Shown: positions 32,193 through 41,036, numbered from the stretch's first letter. The stretch: 64,000 nt of DNA from Streptomyces sp. NBC_01210 (GCF_036010325.1 NZ_CP108549.1:1984001-2048000), one strand, 5' to 3'. Made by a program: numbers and translations. Notes: generated by a model not told the origin, from the letters alone.

Positions 32193-32774
32193 TCAGGTGG
32201 TCCTGCGCCGCCACGCCGGGCCGACCTCGGCCCACTCCTTCGCCCACTGGTCCATGCGGAAGCGGTCAAGGCGCCCGCGCGCGGCACAGCCGACGGCCAC
32301 CACCAGGCCGCCCCAGGCGCCGAGGGCCAATGCTCCGGCGGCAAACGCCTGAGCCGCCACCTTAGCGCCGGTGACCGGCGGCGTGGTCGGAGTCCCCCAG
32401 CGGTCCGTCCAGACCACGGCCTCCGATCCGGCAGGGCCACTTGCCTCGACACTCACGGTCGCGGTTTGGACCACGCCGTATCGGTCCCTCCAGCGCACCG
32501 GCGCCCGGACTTGCGCCTTCACACCGTCTGCCGTGGGCATAGCGGCCGGCACGGCCTCGGTGAGCTCGGCCTGGACGGCATAGCGTTCCGCCCGATGCCG
32601 CTCATGGGTCTGCACGACGGCCGAGCCCGCCGCGAGGGTGACCGCTGCTCCGCCGACCAGCGCCAGCACCCATAGGGCCAGCACGATCCAGGCCTCGACC
32701 ACGTCGCTGCGGCGCCTGAGCGGGCTGCGCCGCCATCGCCAGAACCTCGTACTTGTACGCCCGTTGCTCCTCAT
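32193..32774 (-). CDS. Rv1733c-family membrane protein
   Basis: A 193-residue protein. A basic N-terminus with WRWRRSPLRRRSD leads to a first helix (VEAWIVLALWVLALVGGAAVTLAA). An extracytoplasmic domain of about 75 residues follows, then a second helix (AAQAFAAGALALGAWGGLVVAVG) and a basic C-terminus ending EWAEVGPAWRRRTT. The pattern matches Rv1733c of M. tuberculosis, a DosR-controlled antigen of unknown function. ATG 32774 (GGAG five bases upstream) is preferred over GTG 32780. It lies 50 bp behind the USP at 32825 and probably shares its transcript. A paralogue lies at 60750. Confidence 0.85.
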   Translation of the reverse strand: MRSNGRTSTRFWRWRRSPLRRRSDVVEAWIVLALWVLALVGGAAVTLAAGSAVVQTHERHRAERYAVQAELTEAVPAAMPTADGVKAQVRAPVRWRDRYGVVQTATVSVEASGPAGSEAVVWTDRWGTPTTPPVTGAKVAAQAFAAGALALGAWGGLVVAVGCAARGRLDRFRMDQWAKEWAEVGPAWRRRTT

Positions 32775-32824
32775 CTTCACTCCACACCCTCTGGTGGGCG
32801 GGGACGACCGTGACGCCAGACCGT

Positions 32825-33739
32825 TCAGCCTTCGTGCGCCCGAGGCGTCGCGTCCCGGTGGGGCACGACAGCCACTGGGCAGGGCGCGTGGTGCAGGACC
32901 GCGTGGGCGACAGGTCCCAGACGTGAACCGATCGCATGCGTTGGCCTGCGGGCGCCCACCACCAGCAGGTCTGCGTCCGCAGCCGCCTCCACGAGCGCCC
33001 CTGCAGCGGATACCGCCCGGACGATGTGCTCCGTCACCACAAGGTCCGGGAACTCCTTGCGGACTGGGGCGACGATGCGAGATGTCTCAGCGAGCTGCGC
33101 CTCAGCGATTTCACTCGCGTCGTCGAACATCGGCGCCATGCTCCCGACGTTCTGCAGGAACATCCACGCACTCAGCACACGGAGCAACGCCTTGCGCTGC
33201 TGGGCGGTCCACGCGGCGAAGCGGAGCGCGTCGAGGTCCCGGTCGTCCCGTACCCCGACAACCACGACCCCCGTCGCGGCGAGCTCGGCATCGCCCCGCA
33301 CGACGATCAACGGGCCCTCCGCCCGCGCCGCGACCCGCAGACCCACCGATCCCAGGAGCAGCGCTGAGAATCCGCCGAGCCCGCGTGAGCCGACGACGAT
33401 AGTGCCGTCGACTCCGGCCGCCGTCAGCAGGGATTCCGCAACACCTGCTTCGCTGAGTGTCATAGCCACAGGTACGCCTGGGAAAGCACCGCGCACCTCG
33501 CCGGCCGCCTCGTCCAGCAGGCCGCCGCCGGAGTCGTGGACGAGCCGAACGGCGTCAGAGGACAAGTGCCGTGCTCTGGCCTCAGTATCGGTCGCGTGAA
33601 CGATGTTGAGGGGCTGATTCCGGGCTTCGGCCTCGCCTGCGGCCCAGAGCACGGCCTTCGTCGCATGGGCCGAGCCGTCCGTGCCGACCACTACGGGCCC
33701 GGGTGTCTCCGTACCCGGCGCGGAAGCAATGTTGGCCAT
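32825..33739 (-). CDS. Two-domain universal stress protein
   Basis: A 304-residue tandem UspA protein. Domain 1: VVVGTDGSAHATKAVLWAAGE and VVGSRGLGGFSALLLGSVGLRVAAR. Domain 2 lacks the DGS start (VVVVGVRDDRDLDALRFAA) and ends VVGARRPTHAIGSRLGPVAHAVLHHAPCPVAVVP. Same subtype as the protein at 17838. GAGGAGGAGG lies before ATG 33739. First gene of a minus-strand unit with the Rv1733c-like gene, with two operator-like palindromes upstream. Confidence 0.9.
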   Translation of the reverse strand: MANIASAPGTETPGPVVVGTDGSAHATKAVLWAAGEAEARNQPLNIVHATDTEARARHLSSDAVRLVHDSGGGLLDEAAGEVRGAFPGVPVAMTLSEAGVAESLLTAAGVDGTIVVGSRGLGGFSALLLGSVGLRVAARAEGPLIVVRGDAELAATGVVVVGVRDDRDLDALRFAAWTAQQRKALLRVLSAWMFLQNVGSMAPMFDDASEIAEAQLAETSRIVAPVRKEFPDLVVTEHIVRAVSAAGALVEAAADADLLVVGARRPTHAIGSRLGPVAHAVLHHAPCPVAVVPHRDATPRAHEG

Positions 33740-33813
33740 GGTGTCCTCCTCCTCGTGTCGCGGTCGGCGGGGGTGACATCAACTGACGCTGCCACGGTGT
33801 CCGCGAGGCCGGG

Positions 33814-33851
33814 AGGGCCGCTGAGGCCCGACTCAGGGGCCAAACGTCCCC
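33814..33851. promoter_or_regulatory. Paired candidate DevR/OsdR operators
   Basis: AGGGCCGCTGAGGCCC (33814) and GGGGCCAAACGTCCCC (33836) start 22 bp apart, 75-115 bp upstream of the USP at 33739. Confidence 0.55.
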
Positions 33852-34085
33852 CCTCCGCGCAAAGGAGCCGCACCCCGGTGCCCGTGCTGCCCGCGACAGC
33901 AACGAGCTTGGGGCGGCCGCGACGGCCAACCGCCACGGCGTCGTCGAACACACCCGGCGCCCTTGAAGCCATCGAACTGGGCGACGGACTCTGCTGTGCG
34001 GGACCGTGCTGTCGGTGCTCCCTGGCATCGGTCCGTATCGGAGCCGTCGCCGCTTCAGCCGTGGCAGCCGAACGGGTACCAGTGT

Positions 34086-34101
34086 TGGGCCGACCGGCTC
34101 T
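34086..34101. promoter_or_regulatory. Candidate DevR/OsdR operator
   Basis: TGGGCCGACCGGCTCT, 84 bp upstream of the USP at 34185. A degenerate copy, GCAGCCGAACGGGTAC, starts 22 bp earlier at 34064. The rest of 33852-34063 shows nothing recognisable. Confidence 0.5.
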
Positions 34102-34184
34102 CGGCCGGCTGCCCCGGTTCCGTGATGCTGGGACATGGGCCGGTTCAGGTGACCGTGCCCTCTACCCGGTACGGAGGCAGCCTC

Positions 34185-35057
34185 ATGGCCCGCGCAATCG
34201 CTGTAGGAGTGGACGGTTCCCCGGAGAGCTTGGCCGCGGCCGACTGGGCAGCCCGCGAAGCGACACTTCGGGGGCTGCCGCTCCGGATCGTGCACGCCTG
34301 GCTCTGGCAGCCCCTCGACGTGCCCGTGGTCCAGGACAGGGAGGCACTGACGCAATCGGCGAACGCTGTGGTACGGGAAGCCGAGACGCATGTGGCCGCC
34401 CGGTATCCCGACCTGTCGGTGTCCGCCGAGGTGGTGCCCGACACCGCGGTTGCCGCGCTGCTCGGCGCCGACGAGCAGGCCGAGATGCTGGTATTGGGAT
34501 CACGGGGTCACGGCGCCCTCGTCGGCTTCATGCTCGGCTCGTACGGTCAGCAAGTGATCGCTGCCGCCACGCGTCCGGTGGTCTCGGTCCGGGCTCAGAC
34601 AGGGGACGCAGGCGAGCCGGAGGGCGCTGAGATCGTCGTGGGGCAGCAGGGCGGGGCGGAGTACAGCGACGCGGTGCTGGGATTCGCCTTCGAGGCCGCG
34701 GCGGTACGGGGGGCGACCGTGCGAGCGGTGCGGGCCTGGAGTCTGCCGCCCGTCTTCGCCTACAGCCCTGGTTCGATGCGCCTGGCCGACGAGGCAGGAG
34801 GGCTGGAACCGTTCGAGAAGAAGGCACTGGAGCAGGCACTCGCCCCCTGGCGCGAGCGGTTTCCGGACGTGCCGGTGATCGAGCATGTCGAAATCGGGAG
34901 CGCGGGGCAGGTGCTCCTGTCGGCCGCCTCTCGTGCGCGGTTGCTTGTGGTCGGCCGCCGCGTACGCCGCTCACCCGTCGGTACGCGCATCGGGTCCGTC
35001 GCCCATGCCGCCCTCCACCATGCGACCTGCCCCGTCGCGGTAGTTCCGCACGATTGA
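34185..35057 (+). CDS. Two-domain universal stress protein
   Basis: A 290-residue tandem UspA protein. Domain 1: AIAVGVDGSPESLAAADWAARE and VLGSRGHGALVGFMLGSYGQQ. Domain 2: YSDAVLGFAFEAAAVRGATV, ending VVGRRVRRSPVGTRIGSVAHAALHHATCPVAVVPHD. GGAGG lies eight bases before ATG 34185; the frame extends upstream without homology. The D-lactate dehydrogenase starts 109 bp downstream on the same strand, so co-transcription is possible. Confidence 0.9.
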   Translation: MARAIAVGVDGSPESLAAADWAAREATLRGLPLRIVHAWLWQPLDVPVVQDREALTQSANAVVREAETHVAARYPDLSVSAEVVPDTAVAALLGADEQAEMLVLGSRGHGALVGFMLGSYGQQVIAAATRPVVSVRAQTGDAGEPEGAEIVVGQQGGAEYSDAVLGFAFEAAAVRGATVRAVRAWSLPPVFAYSPGSMRLADEAGGLEPFEKKALEQALAPWRERFPDVPVIEHVEIGSAGQVLLSAASRARLLVVGRRVRRSPVGTRIGSVAHAALHHATCPVAVVPHD

Positions 35058-35166
35058 GAGCCGGCCGGCCTCCGCAACGTGGGGCCCCGCGCAGTGCCGG
35101 TTCATGCCGGCTTGACACCACGCACGGCAGACTCCGCCGTATCCGCCGAAATCGAGGAGGACAGGG

Positions 35167-36165
35167 ATGGACATCATCGCGTTCGGGGTGCTCGCCGATG
35201 AGCACCCGCAGCTGGAGCAGGCGTTCGCCGACCAACACGCGGTGCGCTGTCTCGAACTGTTCCTCAACCCGGACACCGCGCCGGCGGCCCGCGGATACGA
35301 GGTTGTCTCCAGCAGCGTCAATGACGTCCTGGACGCGGACGTCCTCGCTGCCCTCGCCGACGGCGGCACCCGGATGATTGCCCAGCGCTCGACCGGCTAC
35401 AACAACATCGATCTGGACCGGGCCAGGGAGCTGGGCCTGACCGTGGCACGAGTCTCCTCCTACTCCCCTTACTCGGTCGCCGAGTTCGCCTGGTCTCTCG
35501 CCCTGGCCCTCAACCGCCGTACCGTCCGCGCCGTCGGGCGCACCCGGGAGTTCGACTTTCGCCTCAACGGTCTGATGGGCAGGGACTTCCACGACCGAAC
35601 CGTCGGCGTCATGGGGACGGGAAAGATCGGCACCGCGTTCAGCCGCATCGCGCACGGTTTCGGAATGCGCCTGCTGGGCTGGGACGTGCAGGAGAACAGC
35701 GACTGCCTGGCACTCGGCATGAAGTACGTCGACAAAGAGCGCCTGTTCGGCGAAGCCGACCTGATCAGCCTGCATGTCCCCCTGCTGCCCGCGACTCACC
35801 ACCTCGTGGACGCGGACGCCCTGGGAAGGATGAAAAGCGACGCAATCCTGATCAACACCAGCCGCGGCGGGCTCATCGACGCGGCCGCGCTGGTGACAGC
35901 GCTGCGCGAGGGCCGACTCGACGGGGTGGGACTGGACGTCTACGAGGAAGAGGCCGGTGTGTTCTTCGTCGACCACTCCCTGGAGGTGATGACGGACGAC
36001 ACCCTCGCCCGCCTAATGACCTTCCGGAACGTCCTGGTGACCTCCCATCAGGCGTACTTCACCAGGGACGCGGTCGGCCAGATCATCGACACTACGGTGC
36101 GAAACGTCGCGGACTATCTCGCCGGACGCACCAGCGACAACGTCCTCGTCCGACCCAAGGAGTAG
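35167..36165 (+). CDS. D-lactate dehydrogenase-type 2-hydroxyacid dehydrogenase
   Basis: A 332-residue NAD-dependent enzyme expected to reduce pyruvate to D-lactate. The catalytic domain holds AQRSTGYNNIDLDRA (with the substrate arginine nearby). The NAD fold has VGVMGTGKIGTAFSRIAHGFGM. DLISLHVPLLPATHHLVD, LINTSRGGLIDAAALVTAL, GLDVYEEEAGVFFVDHS and VTSHQAYFT, with the catalytic histidine in the last motif, are typical of the D-LDH branch (FldH/LdhA) rather than phosphoglycerate dehydrogenase. GAGGAGG precedes ATG 35167. It could regenerate NAD during oxygen limitation, in line with the rest of the island. Confidence 0.9.
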   Translation: MDIIAFGVLADEHPQLEQAFADQHAVRCLELFLNPDTAPAARGYEVVSSSVNDVLDADVLAALADGGTRMIAQRSTGYNNIDLDRARELGLTVARVSSYSPYSVAEFAWSLALALNRRTVRAVGRTREFDFRLNGLMGRDFHDRTVGVMGTGKIGTAFSRIAHGFGMRLLGWDVQENSDCLALGMKYVDKERLFGEADLISLHVPLLPATHHLVDADALGRMKSDAILINTSRGGLIDAAALVTALREGRLDGVGLDVYEEEAGVFFVDHSLEVMTDDTLARLMTFRNVLVTSHQAYFTRDAVGQIIDTTVRNVADYLAGRTSDNVLVRPKE

Positions 36166-36221
36166 CCCACGGTCCTGGCCTTGAAAGTAACTGCAGCTCC
36201 ACGGCTGCGCGTTGTTCAGCA

Positions 36222-36244
36222 ACGGGACGGCAACAGCGTCCCGT
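36222..36244. terminator. Hairpin between convergent genes
   Basis: ACGGGACG-GCAACAG-CGTCCCGT, a perfect 8-bp stem with a 7-base loop between the D-lactate dehydrogenase and the convergent DUF1918-XRE-PPOX gene. Confidence 0.6.
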
Positions 36245-36341
36245 CACACGCTCACCGGAGCCTACTTGTCGTGCCACCACATGCGTGCCCGTTTCTTCGG
36301 CCGTCAGGGGATCGTGGCCGTGGGAGGCACCCGGCGGACAC

Positions 36342-37271
36342 TCACGGATCGGATGGAGTGATGCGGCGTCCCGTGAGGCGCGTCGGCTGGATCGACACCC
36401 ACAGCTCGCGGTTGCCCCCTGCCCACGGTTCGGTGTGCGCCCGCTCGGCCAGCCGGCGCACGTCGTCGGGCTCGGTAACCGCCCGCGCGGGGCCAACGGC
36501 GAGCACGCTCCAGCCCCGGCTCATGGCCTCGTCCACATGGTCCACCTCGAAGGCGGCGTCTGTTCCCACAGCCACTGCCGGGGTGGAGCCAGGGGCGGTC
36601 CTGAAGAGGATCGCGTCGTCGATGACCTCGTAGTTCACCGGGATGACCGCCGGGCCATCAGGCGTGGATACCGCGACGCGCCCGACGCCATGTGTGGAGA
36701 GCCGGGAGCGGCATTCCTCCGCGGTCAGATCCTGCAGCCGGGGGTGGAGGAGCGCCTGTCCCTGGCCGGGCGGCAGATCGATACCGGCTCCGCGTAGGTC
36801 GGCGACCCTGGTCCCCAGGGCGCCGGCCAGCCTGATGAGAGTCGCCTGGCTCGGGTCGGCCGGCCGTTCTTCGAGATACTTCAGGTACGCAGGTGCCATT
36901 CCGGCGCGGCGAGCCGCTTCCGCCTGGGTAAGTCCCTGGCGCTTGCGTTCGAGGGCCACGCGCCGGCCGATGTCGCCGGGGTCGGGCGCTCGTTGTGACG
37001 GAGTCGTGTCGGACACGGCAACCGCCTCCCCTCCTGAATCATCCGTCCTCGGGAAGGACAGGTGTCGGGGCGCTTTGGGCCCGTGCTCGATGTGTTGTAC
37101 ATGCGCGTCGGGCCCGGGGAACACCAGCGTGATCCGTTCGGTATCCGACCAGCGAACGTCGTAGGGAGGCGTGCCGTCCTCGTGGTGGAGTCCGACGATC
37201 TCGCCGTCCCGTCTGGTTACGCCCGTGGTCGGGCTTTCCACCACGAGTTGATCACCGAGTTGGGCTCGCAT
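36342..37271 (-). CDS. DUF1918 - XRE helix-turn-helix - PPOX split-barrel fusion
   Basis: A 309-residue three-part protein. DUF1918 (about 1-60): MRAQLGDQLVVES, GEIVGLHHEDGTPPYDVRW. A linker of about 35 residues follows. An XRE-type HTH (about 98-160) has GRRVALERKRQGLTQAEAARRAGM and YLKYLEERPADPSQATLIRLAGALG. A PPOX/FMN split barrel (about 180-305) has LSTHGVGRVAVSTPDGPAVIPVNYEV and SRGWSVLAVGPARAV. It may be a flavin-dependent DNA-binding regulator, which is inference. ATG 37271 has GGAAGG 11 bases upstream. The frame runs through all three domains without a gap; a separate DUF1918 stub exists at 10662. Two operator copies lie upstream. Confidence 0.85.
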   Translation of the reverse strand: MRAQLGDQLVVESPTTGVTRRDGEIVGLHHEDGTPPYDVRWSDTERITLVFPGPDAHVQHIEHGPKAPRHLSFPRTDDSGGEAVAVSDTTPSQRAPDPGDIGRRVALERKRQGLTQAEAARRAGMAPAYLKYLEERPADPSQATLIRLAGALGTRVADLRGAGIDLPPGQGQALLHPRLQDLTAEECRSRLSTHGVGRVAVSTPDGPAVIPVNYEVIDDAILFRTAPGSTPAVAVGTDAAFEVDHVDEAMSRGWSVLAVGPARAVTEPDDVRRLAERAHTEPWAGGNRELWVSIQPTRLTGRRITPSDP

Positions 37272-37353
37272 GACCGTCACCGCCTTCCGGCTCATCGCAC
37301 CCAACGTGCCACGCCCTAGCGTGCCGACGCATGAGGCGACATGCCCTGCTGAA

Positions 37354-37389
37354 AGGGCCGACCGGACCTACATCGGGCCGACCGGGCCC
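37354..37389. promoter_or_regulatory. Paired candidate DevR/OsdR operators
   Basis: AGGGCCGACCGGACCT (37354) and CGGGCCGACCGGGCCC (37374) start exactly 20 bp apart, 83-118 bp upstream of the fusion gene at 37271. Confidence 0.65.
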
Positions 37390-37502
37390 CCCGAATGGCG
37401 CCGGGCAGCTCATCCGATGTCTACGCTCCGAAGCAATGCATCCGCTGCGAGGCCGCGCGGTCACGCACTGTGTCCGGCGGGCTGTCGCACCGTGTCCTGG
37501 CG

Positions 37503-39881
37503 CTACTCCTGGGGCAGGATGAGCGTGCAGGATTCCCCGGGCGCCACCGAGACCGTCCGGTCCGGCAGGGCGATGTCGATCGGGGAGCGGTCGGATTCGG
37601 GCACGGTGATCTGCAGCTCCCCCGCGCGCAGCCGGAGCCGTACGCCCCAGTGGCCCTGGTAACGGATCGCGAAGCCGTACTCCGACAGCTCGGGCAGCGG
37701 CACCGGGTTGAGCCGCAGCGCGCCGCCCCGGGTCTCCAGGCCGGTCAGTCCTCGTTGCACGAGATCTAGGGTGCCGGCCATAGCGCCGAGGTGAATGCCC
37801 TCGCCGGTGGTGCCACCCTGCAGATCGGCGATGTCTCCTGCCAGTGCCTCCTGGCAGAACGTCCAGGCTTCCGCGCGCCGCACTCTCGCCAGCACCCAGC
37901 CGTGCACGAGGCTGCTGAGCGTCGAGCCGTGACTGGTGCGGCGCAGGTAGTAGTCGACGGTCCGCTGCCAGACGGTGTCGTCCACCTCGTAGCCGAGCTG
38001 ATGGAAGAGCCCCTGGAGCTCGGCCGGTGAGAAGAGATATCCGAGCATCAGCACGTCGGCCTGCTTCGATGCCTGGTACCGGTTGACCGTGTCGCCCTCG
38101 GCCTCAAGAATCCGGTCGAGGCGCCGGATGTCGCCGTAGCGGTCCCGGTAGCTGTCCCAGTCGAGTTCAGCGAGCTCGCCATAGCCCTCGAACTGGCTGA
38201 TCACCCCGGCATGGAAGGGGACATGCAGCTTGCGGGAGACCTCCTCCCACGCGGCGGGCTCGCCGTCGGCGAGCCCGATGCGCTCGGCCAAGTCTCGGCG
38301 GCGCGGTTCCGCGAGAGAGTGCAGCACGTCGAGGGCGCGGGCGAGCACCCATGCCGCGGTGACATTGGTGTACGTGTTGTCGTCGAGGCCCGGCTCCTTC
38401 GCGCCGGGATAGGCGTCGTGATACTCGTCGGGGCCCACGACTCCGCAGATCCGGTAGCGGCCCAGCGTCTCGTCGTACACCGCCGCGTCCGCCCAGAACC
38501 GGGCGATCTGCAGCAGCATTTCGGCGCCCTTGGTGTGCAGGAACTCCGTGTCGCCACTCGCCTCGCAGTACTGCCACACGTTGTACGCGATCGCCGAGCC
38601 GACATGGTGCTGGAGTCGGGAGTGGTCGGGCAGCCAGCGCCCCGAGCGCGGATTGAGATGCAGCTGCTGAGTCTCCTCGCGGCCGTTGCTGCCGCTCTGC
38701 CAGGGGTACATGGCCCCGGCTCGTCCCGCGTCACGGGCTGCGAAGCAGGCTCGTTCCAGACGCCGGTGGCGGTAGCTGAGCAGGGCCCGGGAGACCTCGG
38801 GGAAGTGCAGGTTCAGAAAGGGCAGGACGAACAGTTCGTCCCAGAAGACGTGCCCTCGGTAGGCCTCGCCGTGCAGCCCGCGGGCCGGGACACCGACGTC
38901 CAGGTCCGCGGTGTGCGGGGACAGGGTCTGCAGGACGTGGAAGAGGTGGAGCCGCAAGATGGGGCCCGCGCTGTTCGGCACGTCGAGTTCGGCGGTGCGC
39001 CACAGCTGCTGCCAGGCCGTGCGGTGCGAGGCCAGCAAGGCATCGAAGTCCGGGGCACGGCCCACCCGGTCGACGGCGGCGTGCAGCGGATCGCTGATCG
39101 CCCGGTCCCGGGAGGTGTGCAGGGCGGCCGTCTTGTCGACGGTGACGGTCCGGCCCGCGGCCAGGGGAAGGCGCAGGACGTGGGCAACCCGCAGGTCCTC
39201 GTGGCGGGTGGTGGCCTGGGCCGGGACGTCAGCCACGGTGCGGGCGGCCAGGCCCACCCGGATGTCGGAGGTACTGGTGCGGCAGCGCATCCACACGGTG
39301 TCCGACGCGGAGGTCCCCGTGTGAACGTGGGTGAGATGACGGCTGGCCAGTTGTCCGTAGCGCTCGACGCCGGTGTTGGCGATCGCTCCGTCGAGCGCCG
39401 ACTCGACCTCGATCTCCCCGGACCAGCCCTCGGCAGTGAACTCGGTGCGCAGCAAGGCAAGATGAGGGTGGGCCATGTGGACCAGGCGCAGCTGTCGTAC
39501 CGCGACGCGCCGGCCGCTCCCGTCCTCGTACCGCAGCGTGCGCTCCAGCGTGCCTGCGTGCAGGTCCAGCGCCTGGTGGTGGTCGAGGAGCTTGTGGGTG
39601 TCAGGGGAGAACCAACTCCCGGAGCCCGTACGGAAACGCAGCGGCAGCCAGTTGGGCAGATTGGCCATGTCCTCGTTCTCGACGTGCCGTCCCGCCACGT
39701 CCGAGGTCAGCCGGTTGTAGCAGCCGGCCACGTACGTGCCCGGATAGTGGACGGAGTCCGCCGTGCACTCGGGCGCCACGCCACGGGTCGCGAAGTAGCC
39801 GTTGCCGAGCGTACACAGGGACTCGCGCAGGCGTTCCTGTGCCGGGTCGTAGCCTTCGTACTCCCAGGTCCAGTCGCGCAT
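37503..39881 (-). CDS. Glycoside hydrolase family 65 disaccharide phosphorylase
   Basis: A 792-residue GH65 enzyme of the maltose/trehalose/kojibiose phosphorylase type, which splits a glucosyl disaccharide with phosphate to beta-glucose 1-phosphate and a sugar. The N-terminal beta-sandwich begins YEGYDPAQERLRESLCTLGNGYFATRG. The (alpha/alpha)6 barrel has GHVFWDELFVLPFL, CGVVGPDEYHD (with the catalytic acid glutamate) and YQASKQADVLML. HGSTLSSLVHGWV matches the phosphate-site region, which favours a phosphorylase over a hydrolase. The substrate is unresolved. It starts 2 bp after the stop of the HAD mutase, the usual partner. In M. tuberculosis Rv2006 a HAD and a GH65 domain are fused and DosR-controlled. 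Confidence 0.9.
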   Translation of the reverse strand: MRDWTWEYEGYDPAQERLRESLCTLGNGYFATRGVAPECTADSVHYPGTYVAGCYNRLTSDVAGRHVENEDMANLPNWLPLRFRTGSGSWFSPDTHKLLDHHQALDLHAGTLERTLRYEDGSGRRVAVRQLRLVHMAHPHLALLRTEFTAEGWSGEIEVESALDGAIANTGVERYGQLASRHLTHVHTGTSASDTVWMRCRTSTSDIRVGLAARTVADVPAQATTRHEDLRVAHVLRLPLAAGRTVTVDKTAALHTSRDRAISDPLHAAVDRVGRAPDFDALLASHRTAWQQLWRTAELDVPNSAGPILRLHLFHVLQTLSPHTADLDVGVPARGLHGEAYRGHVFWDELFVLPFLNLHFPEVSRALLSYRHRRLERACFAARDAGRAGAMYPWQSGSNGREETQQLHLNPRSGRWLPDHSRLQHHVGSAIAYNVWQYCEASGDTEFLHTKGAEMLLQIARFWADAAVYDETLGRYRICGVVGPDEYHDAYPGAKEPGLDDNTYTNVTAAWVLARALDVLHSLAEPRRRDLAERIGLADGEPAAWEEVSRKLHVPFHAGVISQFEGYGELAELDWDSYRDRYGDIRRLDRILEAEGDTVNRYQASKQADVLMLGYLFSPAELQGLFHQLGYEVDDTVWQRTVDYYLRRTSHGSTLSSLVHGWVLARVRRAEAWTFCQEALAGDIADLQGGTTGEGIHLGAMAGTLDLVQRGLTGLETRGGALRLNPVPLPELSEYGFAIRYQGHWGVRLRLRAGELQITVPESDRSPIDIALPDRTVSVAPGESCTLILPQE

Positions 39882-39883
39882 CG

Positions 39884-40654
39884 TCAGCCCTCCGGGCGGT
39901 CGCTGTCGGTGAGGATTTCCGCGAGGTCGCGGACCACGATGTCCGCGCCGTGCTTCAGCAGTTCAGCGCGGCTCTGCGGCGTACGTGCCCGGTCCACGCC
40001 GATGACCAGGCCGAAGCCGCCGCGCTGCCCGGCCTCGACTCCGGCCAGGGCGTCCTCGACAACGGCGGTACGGGAGGCGGAGGCGCCGAGGCGGCGGGCT
40101 GCCTCCAGGAAGAGGGCGGGGTCGGGTTTGCCGGGCAGGTGCAGGCGTACCGCTTCGCCGCCGTCCACAAGAGCGTCGAAGAGGCTCAGCACTCCCGCGT
40201 GTTCGAGGAGTTCGCGGGCATGCCGGGAGGCGGAGGCGGCGGCCAAGGGTACGCCGGCGGAGCGCAGGGTGTGCAGCAGCCGGACCGTGCCCGGGTAGGC
40301 GTCGACGCCGTGCTCACGCAGCCGCGTGGTGAACAGTCGCTCCTTGCTTGCGGCGACTTCCTGCACTTCCGCGTCGGGCAGCCGCAGCCCGCGGGATTCC
40401 AGGAAGGCTGCGGCACCGTCAAGTCTCGACTTGCCGTCGACGTATCGCCGATAGTCCTCCCGGACGTCGAAGGGTCGCCGCTGGGCGGGATCGGCGGGCG
40501 GGTGATCTCGCAGGAAGGCGTCGAAGGCGGTCTTCCAGGCGGCGGCGTGCACCCGCGCCGAGTCGGTGATCACTCCGTCGGTGTCGAGGACCACGGCCGC
40601 CGTGCCCCGCAGTGCGCGGGGCACGGCGGCCGTACCGTTCTGCGTCGGGTTCAT
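39884..40654 (-). CDS. Beta-phosphoglucomutase-like HAD phosphatase
   Basis: A 256-residue HAD protein. VVLDTDGVITDSARVHAAAWK carries the nucleophile and acid aspartates (DxDG), followed by AASASRHARELLEHAG and the GKPDPALFLEAARRLG and AVVEDALAGVEAGQRGGF motifs. Beside a GH65 phosphorylase it most likely turns beta-glucose 1-phosphate into glucose 6-phosphate. ATG 40654 overlaps the stop of the GAPDH fragment (ATGA), and its stop is 2 bp from the GH65 start. The alternative is a trehalose-phosphate phosphatase-like role. Confidence 0.87.
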   Translation of the reverse strand: MNPTQNGTAAVPRALRGTAAVVLDTDGVITDSARVHAAAWKTAFDAFLRDHPPADPAQRRPFDVREDYRRYVDGKSRLDGAAAFLESRGLRLPDAEVQEVAASKERLFTTRLREHGVDAYPGTVRLLHTLRSAGVPLAAASASRHARELLEHAGVLSLFDALVDGGEAVRLHLPGKPDPALFLEAARRLGASASRTAVVEDALAGVEAGQRGGFGLVIGVDRARTPQSRAELLKHGADIVVRDLAEILTDSDRPEG

Positions 40655-41001
40655 GAGTCGTCGGCCACCAGGGCGGCGAGTTCGAGGAGCCGGTTGCTGT
40701 GGCCCCATTCATTGTCGTGCGGGCCGAAGACCTTCGCCATCTCGCCGTTTGCCTGGGTCAAGGCGGGGTCGAAGACGCAGGAGGCGGGTTCGAAGACGTC
40801 GCGGGAGACGATCGGCGCGGTGGACACGCACAGGATGCCGCGCAACGGACCCTCGGTGGCGTCGGTGAAGGCGGCGTTGATCTCCTCTGTCGTGGTCGCG
40901 CGCCGGAGCAGCACCGCGAGGTCGGTGAGCGAGCCGTCCTCGACGGGGACGCGGACCGCGATGCCCTCCAGGGCGCCGTTGATGCCGACGCGTGCGGTCA
41001 T
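40651..41001 (-). CDS. GAPDH mini-protein: N-terminal stub joined to C-terminal domain
   Basis: A 116-residue ORF. It starts MTARVGINGA, the first strand and glycine loop of glyceraldehyde-3-phosphate dehydrogenase. It then jumps in frame to LEGIAVRVPVEDGSLTDLAVLL, the C-terminal domain, through ILCVSTAPIVSRDVFEPASCVFD to DNEWGHSNRLLELAALV. About 200 residues are missing, including most of the NAD fold and the catalytic Cys-Thr-His motif, so it cannot be a GAPDH. GAGGAG eight bases before ATG 41001 and ATGA coupling to the mutase gene are intact. It may still be translated and serve to couple the operon, or be a neutral relic. Confidence 0.75.
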   Translation of the reverse strand: MTARVGINGALEGIAVRVPVEDGSLTDLAVLLRRATTTEEINAAFTDATEGPLRGILCVSTAPIVSRDVFEPASCVFDPALTQANGEMAKVFGPHDNEWGHSNRLLELAALVADDS

Positions 41002-41036
41002 GGTGAGGCTCCTCGGCGTTGATGCGGTGAAGGGGG

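Noticed and set aside
33852..34063. Minus-strand frame near 33870-33970 with VAVGRRGRPKLVAVAGSTGTG as a possible USP relic
   Set aside because: The pattern is too short and not in a clear family context; I could not support a call.
38211..40298. Open frame of about 690 codons antisense to the GH65 and HAD genes
   Set aside because: It crosses two coupled real genes on the other strand and resembles nothing.
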